Positions 47,101-55,352 of a stretch of 64,000 bases of DNA are shown here, one piece after another (the stretch's first letter is position 1; each line of letters opens with the position of its first letter). The position numbers and the translations under genes are program-made. Origin of the DNA: Caecibacteroides pullorum. GTDB lineage: Bacteria; Bacteroidota; Bacteroidia; Bacteroidales; Bacteroidaceae. The notes beneath the pieces were generated by a model. It was not told the origin of the DNA. It searched no databases and worked only from the letters and a program-made list of their open reading frames with translations. The stretch covers positions 1 to 64,000 of the forward strand of contig NZ_JAAZTS010000013.1 in assembly GCF_019239235.1 (NCBI RefSeq), in the 5' to 3' direction.

Positions 47101-48108
47101 CATATTGCCCACATAAGGAAAACTCACCCCATCTTGTCTACCGTCATTTTCAGAATAATGCCTGAACAGATCTACTTCCGGATGAAAATAATGAACTCCT
47201 CCATAATATGTTCCCACCCAAATGGTACCCTGCCGATCTTTATACAATGAAAAAATAGAAGAATGCTTCAATGCCCCGGGAGTCATATCTTTACGATAGC
47301 ATGTAACCTCTCCATTCCGATCTATTTTATTCAAACCATTGAAGGTTCCAATCCATACACTCCCTTCATCATCTTCTACAAAGCAACGAATATCATTACT
47401 GGAAAACACAAAATCTTTTTTTACGGTCCATTGATTGTCAGAGATCGATTCTACCTTATACATTCCTTTACGGAAGGCTGCAACCCACATGGCTCCCTGA
47501 GTATCACAATACAAAGAATAGATATTTACATTCGGAATCACACAAACTGGTTGTTGTGTTCCTGATTCTGCAATGTAATATAATCCGGTCAATGTTCCTA
47601 CCCAAAGACTACGGTCTTTCCCCACATAAAAGCTGGTAACCGATTGTCCCAATTCCATGTGATATACAAATGAAAAATTCTCTTCTACCGGATTCCAACG
47701 ATACATGCTATCATGAGCAGCAGCCCAGACATCACTTCCATCCGAATAAAGGCACGAAGCTTTAAGATGCAAATCATAAAATGCCTCTTTACGCAAATCA
47801 TAACGAATCAGTTCGCTATCAGAGGTAAAGAAAATATTTCCCTGACCACTTACCATTTTATGGACTTCGTTTCCCAGAAAACTGTATTCCTTTGCTACAG
47901 AAGGTTTATATACAACCATCTCATTTCCATCATAACAACTCAATCCCTCAAGCGTACCAAACCACATACGCCCCAGTTCGTCTTGACAAATGGAAACGAC
48001 AGAAATCTGAGAAAGTCCGTCAGCCTTACCCAAATGCTTGAAATAGACATTTCCACATAGCATCCGGGATATAATCAAAAATAAGATAAACAACCAAAGT
48101 TTCTTCAT
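44128..48108 (-). CDS. Hybrid two-component system sensor-regulator (HTCS)
   Basis: One-protein signalling system of 1,326 residues controlling a glycan locus. A signal/membrane segment (MKKLWLFILFLIISRMLCGN) is followed by a periplasmic sensor of two beta-propellers with repeated W-x-G-T units (about 25-640), a Y_Y_Y domain (about 650-730) and a transmembrane segment (about 745-765). Then come a histidine kinase with phospho-acceptor His809 in FANISHEFRTPLT, a HATPase (SGIGLALAKGIVELHHGS), a receiver with Asp1119 in VVSDVMMP, and an AraC-type DNA-binding domain (about 1225-1326). The ATG at 48108 begins the signal segment. Family members bind a specific oligosaccharide in the periplasm and activate adjacent susCD; here the natural targets are the 19-44 kb genes. 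Confidence 0.95.
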   Translation of the reverse strand: MKKLWLFILFLIISRMLCGNVYFKHLGKADGLSQISVVSICQDELGRMWFGTLEGLSCYDGNEMVVYKPSVAKEYSFLGNEVHKMVSGQGNIFFTSDSELIRYDLRKEAFYDLHLKASCLYSDGSDVWAAAHDSMYRWNPVEENFSFVYHMELGQSVTSFYVGKDRSLWVGTLTGLYYIAESGTQQPVCVIPNVNIYSLYCDTQGAMWVAAFRKGMYKVESISDNQWTVKKDFVFSSNDIRCFVEDDEGSVWIGTFNGLNKIDRNGEVTCYRKDMTPGALKHSSIFSLYKDRQGTIWVGTYYGGVHYFHPEVDLFRHYSENDGRQDGVSFPYVGNMVEDKRGDVWICTEGGGLNRWDRKTDTFTHYLSGKKQSPYFPNLKCIEYDEQNDCLYIGTHKQGFLRFDIASATVKHYADYGRTSDSFNEVIMQGDSLYLLSMKGIFVKKGYDGTLERPFPKIPETLQGGVAMFIDSERFIWLSRRNELVRINMSSPGEKYIYPLGQKGLGKFMVTKMTESSDGTLFFGTIGSGLYRYNKESDSFEHCPMAGADYIYNMRFHMSGYLILLTDRGILCYHPQTKDMKILDAENQLHLSAVNDGCGLLVCHDGEVLVGGSEGMTRFSFSSLFDTLPEHNLFFSSLSVNGKIVSARKEEKILPVALPFVSQLNLSYDENNITISFASNSYIDNSDRKIYEYILEGFDKKWNTTYGNTLVYTNLDPGKYRLKVREKQLSERDKIHSIELPVIVHSPWWATWWAYSLYALLFLSIVSTLVRNWMARVHLRASLAQEKLEKEKNEELIQAKLQFFANISHEFRTPLTLIISQLEALLQTSGLSPFIRTRLQKIYKNTFQFRELISELLDFRKMERGKLTLHVAQSNIVAFISRLCDDFQQQAQLQHIHLDFHSETDTVMGWFDSRQLRKVFSNLLSNALKYTPANGKVEVQIIEATEQIEIKVLDSGEGIPKEALPFIFDRFYQVDAEASSPGSGIGLALAKGIVELHHGSIGVQSALGYGSVFTVTLPKENPFLQDDNVVWDAAEGEMSDVLPAFSEVSGADTETVPVSDIPKSDNDAKDCVLLVEDNEDLLQILMDLLSPLYRVIIALDGKAGFDKVIEEHPDLVVSDVMMPVMSGTEMCMKIKSNFDLCHIPVILLTAMTSDNNKMEGLQCGADDYIEKPFNNKLLLGRIANLLRNRKLLKKKFSTVTPSSADTNDAGMPTLALTPIDADFLTRLDDVVKTHLAEPDFDVNQLARELGVSRSSLYNKLKALSFVTPNEYILNVRLKAAADLLKKNPEMQITEIAYQVGFNSLRYFRHCFKASFNQTPQEYRQSE

Positions 48109-48170
48109 AGCATTACATAACAGCTCTACAGAGCCCAACTAAACCTGCCATCAATTGACAAGTATATTAC

Positions 48171-48926
48171 TTATACCATAAAGTCTTTACGACGCAACAC
48201 GAAACTGTTACTCAAATATTTTTCACGTACGATCTGGTTTTCAGCCAATTCTTCCGGAGTTCCCTGAAACAAGATCTTACCCTCGAAAAGCAAATAGGCA
48301 CGGCTGGTGATACTGAGTGTCTCCTGCACGTTGTGGTCGGTAATCAAGATACCGATATTCTTGTCTTTCAACCTCCATACAATCTGCTGGATATCTTCTA
48401 CGGCAATAGGGTCTACACCGGCAAACGGTTCGTCGAGCATGATAAACTTAGGATCAATGGCCAGACAACGGGCAATCTCCGTACGTCGACGTTCACCACC
48501 CGAAAGCTGATTACCTTTATTTTTACGCACCTTCTGAAGTCGAAACTCTGCAATCAGACTTTCCAGCTTGTCTTTCTGGTAATCCAGCGGTTTATTGGTC
48601 ATTTCAAGTACAGAAGCAATATTGTCTTCCACGCTCATCTGACGAAAAACAGATGCTTCCTGTGCCAAATAGCCGATACCAGTCTGAGCACGCTTATACA
48701 CAGGATAATCTGTAATATCCAGATCGTCCAAAAAAATACGTCCCTCATTCGGAGTGATCAGACCTACAGTCATATAGAACGAGGTCGTTTTTCCCGCTCC
48801 ATTAGGGCCCAACAGACCAACGATCTCTCCTTGTTTGACATTAAACGAAACGTGGCTTACCACTGTACGCTTTCCGTACTTTTTCACCAAATCTTCCGTG
48901 CGAAGAACCATTTTACTATCTTCCAT
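48171..48926 (-). CDS. lptB: Lipopolysaccharide export ABC transporter ATPase LptB
   Basis: Cytoplasmic ATPase that powers LptFG extraction of LPS. From the ATG at 48926 it has 251 residues: Walker [10 protein letters not shown] (40-48), Q-loop at [13 protein letters not shown] (typical of LptB), signature LSGGERRR, Walker [14 protein letters not shown] and the switch His in ITDHNV. A longer frame to 49001 would cross the promoter at 48952-48945 and overlap the divergent gene, so I choose 48926. It is divergent from mlaE. Confidence 0.94.
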   Translation of the reverse strand: MEDSKMVLRTEDLVKKYGKRTVVSHVSFNVKQGEIVGLLGPNGAGKTTSFYMTVGLITPNEGRIFLDDLDITDYPVYKRAQTGIGYLAQEASVFRQMSVEDNIASVLEMTNKPLDYQKDKLESLIAEFRLQKVRKNKGNQLSGGERRRTEIARCLAIDPKFIMLDEPFAGVDPIAVEDIQQIVWRLKDKNIGILITDHNVQETLSITSRAYLLFEGKILFQGTPEELAENQIVREKYLSNSFVLRRKDFMV

Positions 48927-48944
48927 ACTTGCGTTAATTTGCCG

Positions 48945-48952
48945 CAAATGTA
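48945..48952 (-). promoter_or_regulatory. lptB promoter, -7 TACATTTG
   Basis: Exact minus-strand TAnnTTTG. Predicted start about 48938, leader about 12 nt to the ATG at 48926. It faces away from an identical element on the plus strand 22 bp to the right. Confidence 0.65.
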
Positions 48953-48974
48953 GCAAAAATAAAAGATAAAGCCG

Positions 48975-48982
48975 TACATTTG
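48975..48982 (+). promoter_or_regulatory. mlaE promoter, -7 TACATTTG
   Basis: Exact plus-strand TAnnTTTG, identical octamer to the lptB element on the other strand. Predicted start about 48989 and a leader of about 15 nt to the mlaE ATG. Confidence 0.65.
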
Positions 48983-49003
48983 CAGGCAAATACTTGACCA
49001 ATT

Positions 49004-49747
49004 ATGTTTAAGGCACTTAGAACCGTAGGAAGATATATCATGCTGATGGGTCGAACTTTTTCCCGTCCCGAACGTATGCGCATGTTCTTCCGCCAATACC
49101 GTAACGAGATGGAGCAACTTGGAGTGAACTCCATCGGCATCGTACTGCTGATATCGTTCTTTATCGGCGCTGTCATCACGATACAAATCAAATACAACAT
49201 CGAAAGTCCATGGATGCCCCGATGGACCGTAGGTTACGTAACACGAGAAATCCTGTTACTCGAATTTTCATCCAGTATCATGTGTCTGATATTGGCCGGA
49301 AAGGTCGGATCGAACATTGCATCAGAATTAGGAACGATGCGTGTTACCCAGCAGATTGATGCCCTGGAGATTATGGGAGTAAATTCCGCCTGCTATCTTA
49401 TCCTGCCAAAGATAATCGCCATGGTCACCATCATTCCATTACTCGTAATCTTCAGCACGTTCGCAGGTATTATCGGTGCTTTCGGCACCTGCTGGTTTGG
49501 AGGAATCATGACCGCTACAGACTTGGAGTACGGACTTCAATACATGTTCGTCGAATGGTACGTATGGTGCAGTATCATCAAATCACTGTTTTTTGCTTTC
49601 ATCATCGCCAGTGTATCGGCCTTCTTCGGCTATACGGTAGACGGTGGATCGATCGAAGTAGGCAAGGCATCGACCGACGCTGTGGTAACAAGCAGCGTAC
49701 TAATCCTTTTTGCCGACCTTATACTTACCCAATTACTGACCAAATAA
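49004..49747 (+). CDS. mlaE: MlaE-type ABC transporter permease
   Basis: Inner-membrane permease of the Mla phospholipid transport system that maintains outer-membrane lipid asymmetry. The 247-residue protein has the typical five or so hydrophobic segments (IGIVLLISFFIGAVITIQI, then LILPKIIAMVTIIPLLVIFS, then SLFFAFIIASVSAFFGYTV) and the family sequence LAGKVGSNIASELGTMRVTQQIDALEIMGV, here shown in parts: AGKVGSNIASELGTM and QIDALEIMGVN. mlaF follows 12 bp later. The substrate-binding MlaD-type gene is not in this window. Confidence 0.92.
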   Translation: MFKALRTVGRYIMLMGRTFSRPERMRMFFRQYRNEMEQLGVNSIGIVLLISFFIGAVITIQIKYNIESPWMPRWTVGYVTREILLLEFSSSIMCLILAGKVGSNIASELGTMRVTQQIDALEIMGVNSACYLILPKIIAMVTIIPLLVIFSTFAGIIGAFGTCWFGGIMTATDLEYGLQYMFVEWYVWCSIIKSLFFAFIIASVSAFFGYTVDGGSIEVGKASTDAVVTSSVLILFADLILTQLLTK

Positions 49748-49759
49748 ACATTTCAGACC

Positions 49760-50530
49760 ATGATAGAACTGAAAAGTCTCTGCAAGTCATTTGAAGGAAA
49801 AGATGTGCTGACTGATATCAGCGCAACTTTTGAAAACGGAAAGACCAATCTGATTATCGGACAGAGTGGATCGGGAAAAACGGTATTGATGAAATGTATA
49901 GTCGGCCTGCTGACACCTGAAAAAGGGGAACTGTTGTATGACAACCGTAATTTTCTGATCATGGACAAGAAGGAAAAGAAGGCCCTGCGTCGCGAAATGG
50001 GCATGATTTTCCAAAGTGCTGCCCTGTTCGACTCCATGACGGTATTGGAGAATGTCATGTTTCCACTGAACATGTTCAGTAACGATACCTTGCGCGACCG
50101 TACACGCCGCGCCATGTTCTGCCTGGATCGTGTAAATCTGGTTGAAGCCAAAGACAAATATCCCGGCGAGATCAGCGGCGGCATGCAGAAACGTGTAGCT
50201 ATTGCCCGCGCCATCGCTCTCAACCCACAATATCTATTCTGCGATGAACCTAACTCCGGTCTTGACCCCAAGACTTCGCTCGTCATCGACGGACTGATAC
50301 AGGACATCACCCGCGAGTACAACATGACAACGCTCATCAATACGCACGATATGAATTCCGTCATGGGTATTGGCGAAAATATCATCTTCATATACGAAGG
50401 ACACAAAGAATGGGAAGGCAGCAAGGACGACATCTTTACATCAAGTAACGAACGTCTGAACAACTTCATTTTTGCCTCCGATCTGTTCCGCAAAGTAAAA
50501 GAAGTAGAAATACGGAATATGGAAGGATAA
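49760..50530 (+). CDS. mlaF: MlaF-type ABC transporter ATP-binding protein
   Basis: 256-residue ATPase partner of MlaE. Walker A GQSGSGKT (34-41), Q-loop GMIFQSAALFDSMTV with the MlaF-typical ALFDS, signature ISGGMQKRV, Walker B LFCDEPNSGLDP and switch NTHDMNS. It is co-transcribed with mlaE. The family moves phospholipids between the outer-leaflet machinery and the inner membrane. Confidence 0.93.
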   Translation: MIELKSLCKSFEGKDVLTDISATFENGKTNLIIGQSGSGKTVLMKCIVGLLTPEKGELLYDNRNFLIMDKKEKKALRREMGMIFQSAALFDSMTVLENVMFPLNMFSNDTLRDRTRRAMFCLDRVNLVEAKDKYPGEISGGMQKRVAIARAIALNPQYLFCDEPNSGLDPKTSLVIDGLIQDITREYNMTTLINTHDMNSVMGIGENIIFIYEGHKEWEGSKDDIFTSSNERLNNFIFASDLFRKVKEVEIRNMEG

Positions 50531-50617
50531 ACTATCCGAACAAACCGAAAGCTGTATGCGATAGCGCATTTTGCATTTTTTAATGCCCCAATAATCGGAA
50601 AGCTCAAACAATCGGGT

Positions 50618-50625
50618 TATCTTTG
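50618..50625 (+). promoter_or_regulatory. Promoter of the HAD-thioesterase gene, -7 TATCTTTG
   Basis: Exact TAnnTTTG, 22 bp before the ATG at 50648; predicted leader about 16 nt, the same geometry as other genes in the window. Confidence 0.62.
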
Positions 50626-50647
50626 AAGGACATCAAATTTTGCAGCT

Positions 50648-51880
50648 ATGAAATATAAACTTTTGGTTCTGGATGTGGACGGAACACTTCTCAACGAAGA
50701 GAAAGCCATTAGTAAACGTACACTGTCCGCATTGCTGAAAGTACAGCAAATGGGAGTACGTATTGTATTAGCATCAGGCAGGCCGACCTACGGACTGATG
50801 TCGATAGCCAAAACACTGGAATTAGGCCTCTACGATGGTTTCATATTGTCTTACAATGGTTGTCAGATTATCGATGCACGCAACGGGCAAGTCTTGTTTG
50901 AGCGCAGAATTAATCCGGAGATGCTGCCTTATATTGAAAAGAAGGCTGTCAAGAACAATTTTGCTCTGTTTACATACCACGACAATACCCTTTTGACCAA
51001 TACGCCGGATAACACGCATGTCAAAGAAGAGGCAAAGCTGAACGGCCTGGAAATCATTGAAGAAAGCGAATTCTCTACTGCTATAGACTTTGCCCCGTGC
51101 AAGTGTATGTTAGTGAGCGATGACGCAGATGCGTTGATCGGCCTTGAAAGCCACTGGAAAAAACGTCTCGATGGAGTATTGGATGTTTTCCGTTCGGAAG
51201 ACTATTTCCTGGAAGTAGTCCCCTGTTCTGTAGACAAAGCCAATACGCTGGCCGTCTTGATGGAGCAGCTGGGAGTGACACGCGATGAAGTGATGGCCAT
51301 TGGGGACGGTGTATGCGACGTTGCCATGATCCAATTGGCTGGCATGGGCGTTGCAATGGGGAATTCCGTGGATTCTGTGAAAATCTGCGCCGACTATACG
51401 ACAGATACCAACGAAAACGACGGAGTGGCCCAAGCTGTAGAAAAACTGATTTTAGCCGACATTCGCGCTACCAAGATACCTCTCGACCAACTGAATGCCC
51501 AAGGAAGCCATGCGCTGATGGGAAATCTGGGTATCCAATACACCTATATAGCCGAAGACCGCGTTGAAGCTACCATGCCAGTAGACCACCGTACCCGTCA
51601 ACCCTTTGGCATCCTTCACGGCGGAGCCACATTAGCGCTTGCCGAAACTGTAGCCGGACTTGGTTCCATGATTCTATGTCAACCCGACGAGATAGTCGTA
51701 GGGATGCAGGTGAGCGGCAATCACATTTCGTCGGCACTCGAAGGCGATACGGTGCGGGCCGTGGGCACCATCGTTCACAAAGGACGCTCTTCGCACGTCT
51801 GGAACGTGGATGTCTTTACTTCAACCAACAAGCTTGTCTCTACCGTCCGTGTGGTGAACAGCGTGATGAAGAAGCGTTGA
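50648..51880 (+). CDS. HAD phosphatase (Cof type) fused to a hotdog thioesterase
   Basis: 410-residue cytoplasmic fusion. Residues 1-270 are a Cof/IIB-type HAD hydrolase: nucleophile Asp9 and Asp11 in LDVDGTLL, motif II LASGRPT, and the C-terminal Mg site GDGVCDVAMIQLAGMGVAMG. Residues about 272-410 are a PaaI-type hotdog thioesterase with the family HGG motif in FGILHGGATLALAETVAGLG and the following VSGNHISSA. Such hotdog enzymes include DHNA-CoA thioesterases of menaquinone synthesis; sugar or nucleotide phosphates are typical for the HAD half. The joint function is not evident. The domains are joined without a long linker and no stop or shift is visible. Confidence 0.88.
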   Translation: MKYKLLVLDVDGTLLNEEKAISKRTLSALLKVQQMGVRIVLASGRPTYGLMSIAKTLELGLYDGFILSYNGCQIIDARNGQVLFERRINPEMLPYIEKKAVKNNFALFTYHDNTLLTNTPDNTHVKEEAKLNGLEIIEESEFSTAIDFAPCKCMLVSDDADALIGLESHWKKRLDGVLDVFRSEDYFLEVVPCSVDKANTLAVLMEQLGVTRDEVMAIGDGVCDVAMIQLAGMGVAMGNSVDSVKICADYTTDTNENDGVAQAVEKLILADIRATKIPLDQLNAQGSHALMGNLGIQYTYIAEDRVEATMPVDHRTRQPFGILHGGATLALAETVAGLGSMILCQPDEIVVGMQVSGNHISSALEGDTVRAVGTIVHKGRSSHVWNVDVFTSTNKLVSTVRVVNSVMKKR

Positions 51881-51913
51881 AAGAGGCCGAGTGCGAAACT
51901 TGCAGAACAGCCG

Positions 51914-51977
51914 TTTTTCCCAGTTAGAAAAAAATTAGTCTCCAGTTAGAAAATTATTTTTTCCTAACTGGGAAAAA
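51914..51977. terminator. Bidirectional terminator with two competing hairpins
   Basis: Arms TTTTTCCCAGTTAG (51914-51927) and CTAACTGGGAAAAA (51964-51977) pair perfectly and are flanked by A and T runs on both strands. A direct copy CCAGTTAGAAAA (51942-51953) can pair with the same right arm to form a shorter stem. It separates the convergent HAD-thioesterase gene and the fimbrillin-like operon. Confidence 0.85.
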
Positions 51978-52000
51978 ATGAAGGGAATCAGGATAACTCC

Positions 52001-54286
52001 TTACTCTTCACCGTAGATGTACTCCACGGGCGACTTTTTGAAGCGCAGGATGCGGGTATCGTGCACTCCAGCGCCGTTTTGCGTCAGATACAGGCCGGCC
52101 ATGCTGCCGTTGAAATACCAACCGCTGCCTGTGGGCGAATATACGGTAAACAGTATGTTGTTGTAGTGGCCGTGATAGATGCCCGATGTATTCCATTGGG
52201 CAGACGGTCCATACCACACAACAGGCTCGTATTGCGTGAAGTCGGGACTCTTCATGGCTATGTAGATGAGGTCGCTCAGAGCCAGTTCGTCGATTACGAG
52301 ATCGTTCCGCCGGCGCTGTTCGCGCTGTATCTTGCTGTGCCCTTCCCAGGGATTCTTCAGGGTATGGGTTCCGTTCCACATAACCCATACATAGTCGGTG
52401 GCATCGAACATACGGTTAAACTCTTCCATGCTGGGCACCTCGTAGCCGTCGGGGGCAAGGGTGGTGGGCTCCAGCTTGTTCATGTGTGTATTGCTCGATG
52501 TGGTGAATCCGTCAAGTACGGCGACGCTGTCTTGCACTACTACTTGCATGCCCTGTGTGCGTCCTCCCTGATAAGCCCAGCCCCAAAGGTCGTAGAACTC
52601 GTCGATGGTACAGTCGCGCAGGTAGTTGAATACCGTGGTTCCGGCTTTGACGGCAGGGTCGTCGGACGAAAGGATCTGATCGTCGAACGATTTTGAGTTA
52701 CCACGGGCATTGTACTTACACCACCATACACCGTGCAACCAGGTGACAGGCAGTCCGTAATTGCGGCGCGACACGGTATATGCCTCGCGTGCCGAGCCGT
52801 CGGCTTTGTTGCGGATGACGATTCGCGCTTCCTGCACCCGTCCGTTGGCAGTAGGATCGTTGGGCTTCCAGCCGGCCAGTACACGATAGACGTTGCTGCC
52901 TTCCTCTTGTGGAGCGATTTTCATCCACGGGTCTTCACCTTCGGTAAATTCGGCAAAGATTTCTTTTCCTTCGGGCAGGGTGATTGTTGCCAGTTCGTTA
53001 TCGATGTAATGGTCGAAACGGTGGGCATAATTTTGCAAATCAAAATCCAGCAATCCTTCCATTTGCGTCGGGTTGGCTTGTAACACCAAGCGAATGTGGT
53101 CTTCGGGATAGGAGTTGTCCAGTCCTTTGCGGTGGAACTGCAGACTGGCTTCATCGCTGGCATGACCCGGCGGATAGAGTAATTTGCGTATCCGAAACAG
53201 ATTCTTACCTTCGATTCCGCGTGCCTGTGTCACGGGCTCTACGGTCAGCGGATAGCCTTCGAGGGGAAGCATCTCTAGTTCGTCATCACAGTCTACGGCC
53301 AGCAGCACTTCGGTGGCGTTGTGCGGGAAAATGAGTGTACTTCCTCCGTCGGCCACCTGTACGTCGTCGGGCAATTGTGAGGCAGACCGGTCCACGGTGA
53401 GCCGGCTGTCCAGACTGGGGATGAGCTCGGTATCTTCGCCCTTGGCCCATTCCTCAACCACGAGGTGTGCCCCACTCAGGTCCTTGCGTAGGGTTATGGT
53501 ATAGATTGTGTTGCGTTTCAGTACTTCGGGTAATGGCTGTTCCATTTCGTAGGTAGTTCCGTCCATCTCGGCTTTAACGTAGACTTTAAGGTCGGGATTG
53601 GCCTGCTCGTACAGATACATGATGGCTGCCGAGTCCTGTTTCAGTCCTGGGTCGAAGGTCAGCAGGATGTCTTCTTTTTCGGCTCCCTGCGGTGTTTGTA
53701 TGTCGGTTTGCGGAAGGACAAACGTCTGTTTCGCCGCACTTCTTACCCCAAACTGGTGTACGCTGAAACTGCCTGCTACGCGAATGCGGAAGTCGAGTCG
53801 GGCCGCTCCGTGCTTCAGTGTCAAGGGAATGGAACTGACAGCCTGTCCGGTCAGCTTGATCTGTCCGGTCAGAAATGGTTGTACATGTCCGTCCGCGACC
53901 GTAAGGGTTTGTTGACAGAAGTCCACTTCGGTCAACAAACCGATTTCAGGCACCAGACCGGTTTCTGCATTGGCCAGCACGTACAACGCACCAGCCCGAC
54001 GTTGCAGATCAAGTTTGTAACTGTTCTCGCTTTCGGCTATCAGTTGGGGATGATATTCGGTTAGTATACCATCTTCGAAGAGGTAGGCATCCATACGTTC
54101 GATGCGATTCTCACCGGATACGGGCTGTGCTTGTCCTTCGGCGCTGAAATGGCTGAGACTAACCCGAAGCAAGGTATGGCTATTGTCGGCAAAGTATTCG
54201 TTGGTATGTTCGTCCGAACAGGCATTCAGCATCAGCAGGGTTGCCAGCAGGACAGTAATCCGTGCAATATATCTTTGGATGTTCAT
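52001..54286 (-). CDS. Long fimbrillin-like lipoprotein with C-terminal domain (paralogue A)
   Basis: 761-residue surface lipoprotein (LLMLNAC, Cys23). Residues about 35-290 show the Mfa2/FimB-type fimbrillin layout: an opening strand with MDAYLFEDGILTEY, ALYVLANAETG, a PLTLKHGAARLDFRI core, and KRNTIYTITLRKDL before the domain end. Middle beta-rich repeats follow (about 300-480). The C-terminal 280 residues match paralogue B: GWKPNDPTANGRVQEARIVI, WWCKYNARGNSKSFDDQI, LAPDGYEVPS, and the final KSPVEYIYG. It resembles fimbrial tip or anchor components with an adhesin-like end domain. It is the last gene of the operon. Its binding target is unknown. Confidence 0.78.
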   Translation of the reverse strand: MNIQRYIARITVLLATLLMLNACSDEHTNEYFADNSHTLLRVSLSHFSAEGQAQPVSGENRIERMDAYLFEDGILTEYHPQLIAESENSYKLDLQRRAGALYVLANAETGLVPEIGLLTEVDFCQQTLTVADGHVQPFLTGQIKLTGQAVSSIPLTLKHGAARLDFRIRVAGSFSVHQFGVRSAAKQTFVLPQTDIQTPQGAEKEDILLTFDPGLKQDSAAIMYLYEQANPDLKVYVKAEMDGTTYEMEQPLPEVLKRNTIYTITLRKDLSGAHLVVEEWAKGEDTELIPSLDSRLTVDRSASQLPDDVQVADGGSTLIFPHNATEVLLAVDCDDELEMLPLEGYPLTVEPVTQARGIEGKNLFRIRKLLYPPGHASDEASLQFHRKGLDNSYPEDHIRLVLQANPTQMEGLLDFDLQNYAHRFDHYIDNELATITLPEGKEIFAEFTEGEDPWMKIAPQEEGSNVYRVLAGWKPNDPTANGRVQEARIVIRNKADGSAREAYTVSRRNYGLPVTWLHGVWWCKYNARGNSKSFDDQILSSDDPAVKAGTTVFNYLRDCTIDEFYDLWGWAYQGGRTQGMQVVVQDSVAVLDGFTTSSNTHMNKLEPTTLAPDGYEVPSMEEFNRMFDATDYVWVMWNGTHTLKNPWEGHSKIQREQRRRNDLVIDELALSDLIYIAMKSPDFTQYEPVVWYGPSAQWNTSGIYHGHYNNILFTVYSPTGSGWYFNGSMAGLYLTQNGAGVHDTRILRFKKSPVEYIYGEE

Positions 54287-54385
54287 AAATTTTAAGCTTT
54301 TACGTTCTTGAGTTTTTAAGTCTCTAAGTTTCTGGTTTCTTTAGTTTTGCGTTTAAACTCAAAAACTTACAACTGGCATTTAGCG

Positions 54386-55276
54386 TCACCGTCTGTAAGG
54401 CGTCAAGTCGGTGTTCGTACCTTCTTCCCATTCGTCGTACGATACGTTCAGCTTGATGTCGAGGCGATCCTGACGTACGGTAATAGTGTAGACGGTATTT
54501 CTCTTCAGCGGCCCATCGACGGCTTTAGTAAGTATTTCCTCTTTACCGCCGATAACGACTGTCGCACTGATTTCTATACTTTGGTTCTCCTGCTCGTATA
54601 CATAGAGCATTCCTAATTTGCCGTCAGTAATGGGTTGCTGAAATACCACGGTTGTATCCTTGCGATTGGCGTTGGACGGCGACTGGATGCTTTCTTGCGG
54701 GAACAGGTAAGCCGAATTGGCCAGATTGCGTACAGTGACATTCTTTACCGATACTTCCTCGATCGATTCTACAGCCAGGTCGAAACGTGCCATTCCGCGC
54801 TTCAGCGATACCAAAGCTGTATTTGTCTGGTTTTCGGTACTTTCCAAAGCCAGCATTCCGGTGAAGAAGTGTTCTGTTTGGGCAGGCATGTTGATGATGC
54901 TTTGCTTCCAGTTAGTTTCATCCAGTTCAGTTTCTTCCAGACCTTCGGTGGGGATGGTTCCGCCCGTGTAGGCCAGCAGGTAAAGGTTGCCCGAACGGTT
55001 GTCTATCTGCAGGTTGTAACTTTCAGATTCAGGAGCTCCCAGTTCGTAGATTTTTGCCATTTTTCCGTTTCTGAACAGGAAAGCTTTTACATCGGTTATG
55101 TCATTTTCGCCATCAGCAGCCTGAATCAGGCTTTCGTAGGCGGCCAGTCGGGCATTGATGATTGTAGTACCCGGGTTGCCGGACGGCAGATTCTCTTCTG
55201 CATCGTTCGTACAAGACGTTATCACAAATGTGGTGCATACTGCAAAGGTCATAGCCTTCATAAACTTCAAATCCAT
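54386..55276 (-). CDS. Short fimbrillin-like lipoprotein
   Basis: 296-residue lipoprotein (FVITSC, Cys22) consisting of only the fimbrillin-like region shared with its neighbours: DVKAFLFRNGKMAKIYELG, SGNLYLLAYTGG, LVSLKRGMARFDLAVES and the closing LKRNTVYTITVRQDRLDIKL. It ends where the paralogues go on to their C-terminal domain, so it is either a structural or anchor subunit of a fimbria-like fibre (Mfa2/FimB type) or a shortened paralogue. An alternative ATG five codons later is possible. It lies between the two long paralogues with gaps of 99 and 76 bp. Confidence 0.8.
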   Translation of the reverse strand: MDLKFMKAMTFAVCTTFVITSCTNDAEENLPSGNPGTTIINARLAAYESLIQAADGENDITDVKAFLFRNGKMAKIYELGAPESESYNLQIDNRSGNLYLLAYTGGTIPTEGLEETELDETNWKQSIINMPAQTEHFFTGMLALESTENQTNTALVSLKRGMARFDLAVESIEEVSVKNVTVRNLANSAYLFPQESIQSPSNANRKDTTVVFQQPITDGKLGMLYVYEQENQSIEISATVVIGGKEEILTKAVDGPLKRNTVYTITVRQDRLDIKLNVSYDEWEEGTNTDLTPYRR

Positions 55277-55352
55277 AATCGTCTGTTTAGTTTAAGTTAA
55301 TATAAAAGTATAAACTACATGATGTCAGTTGTAAGCTGAACCTATCATTATA

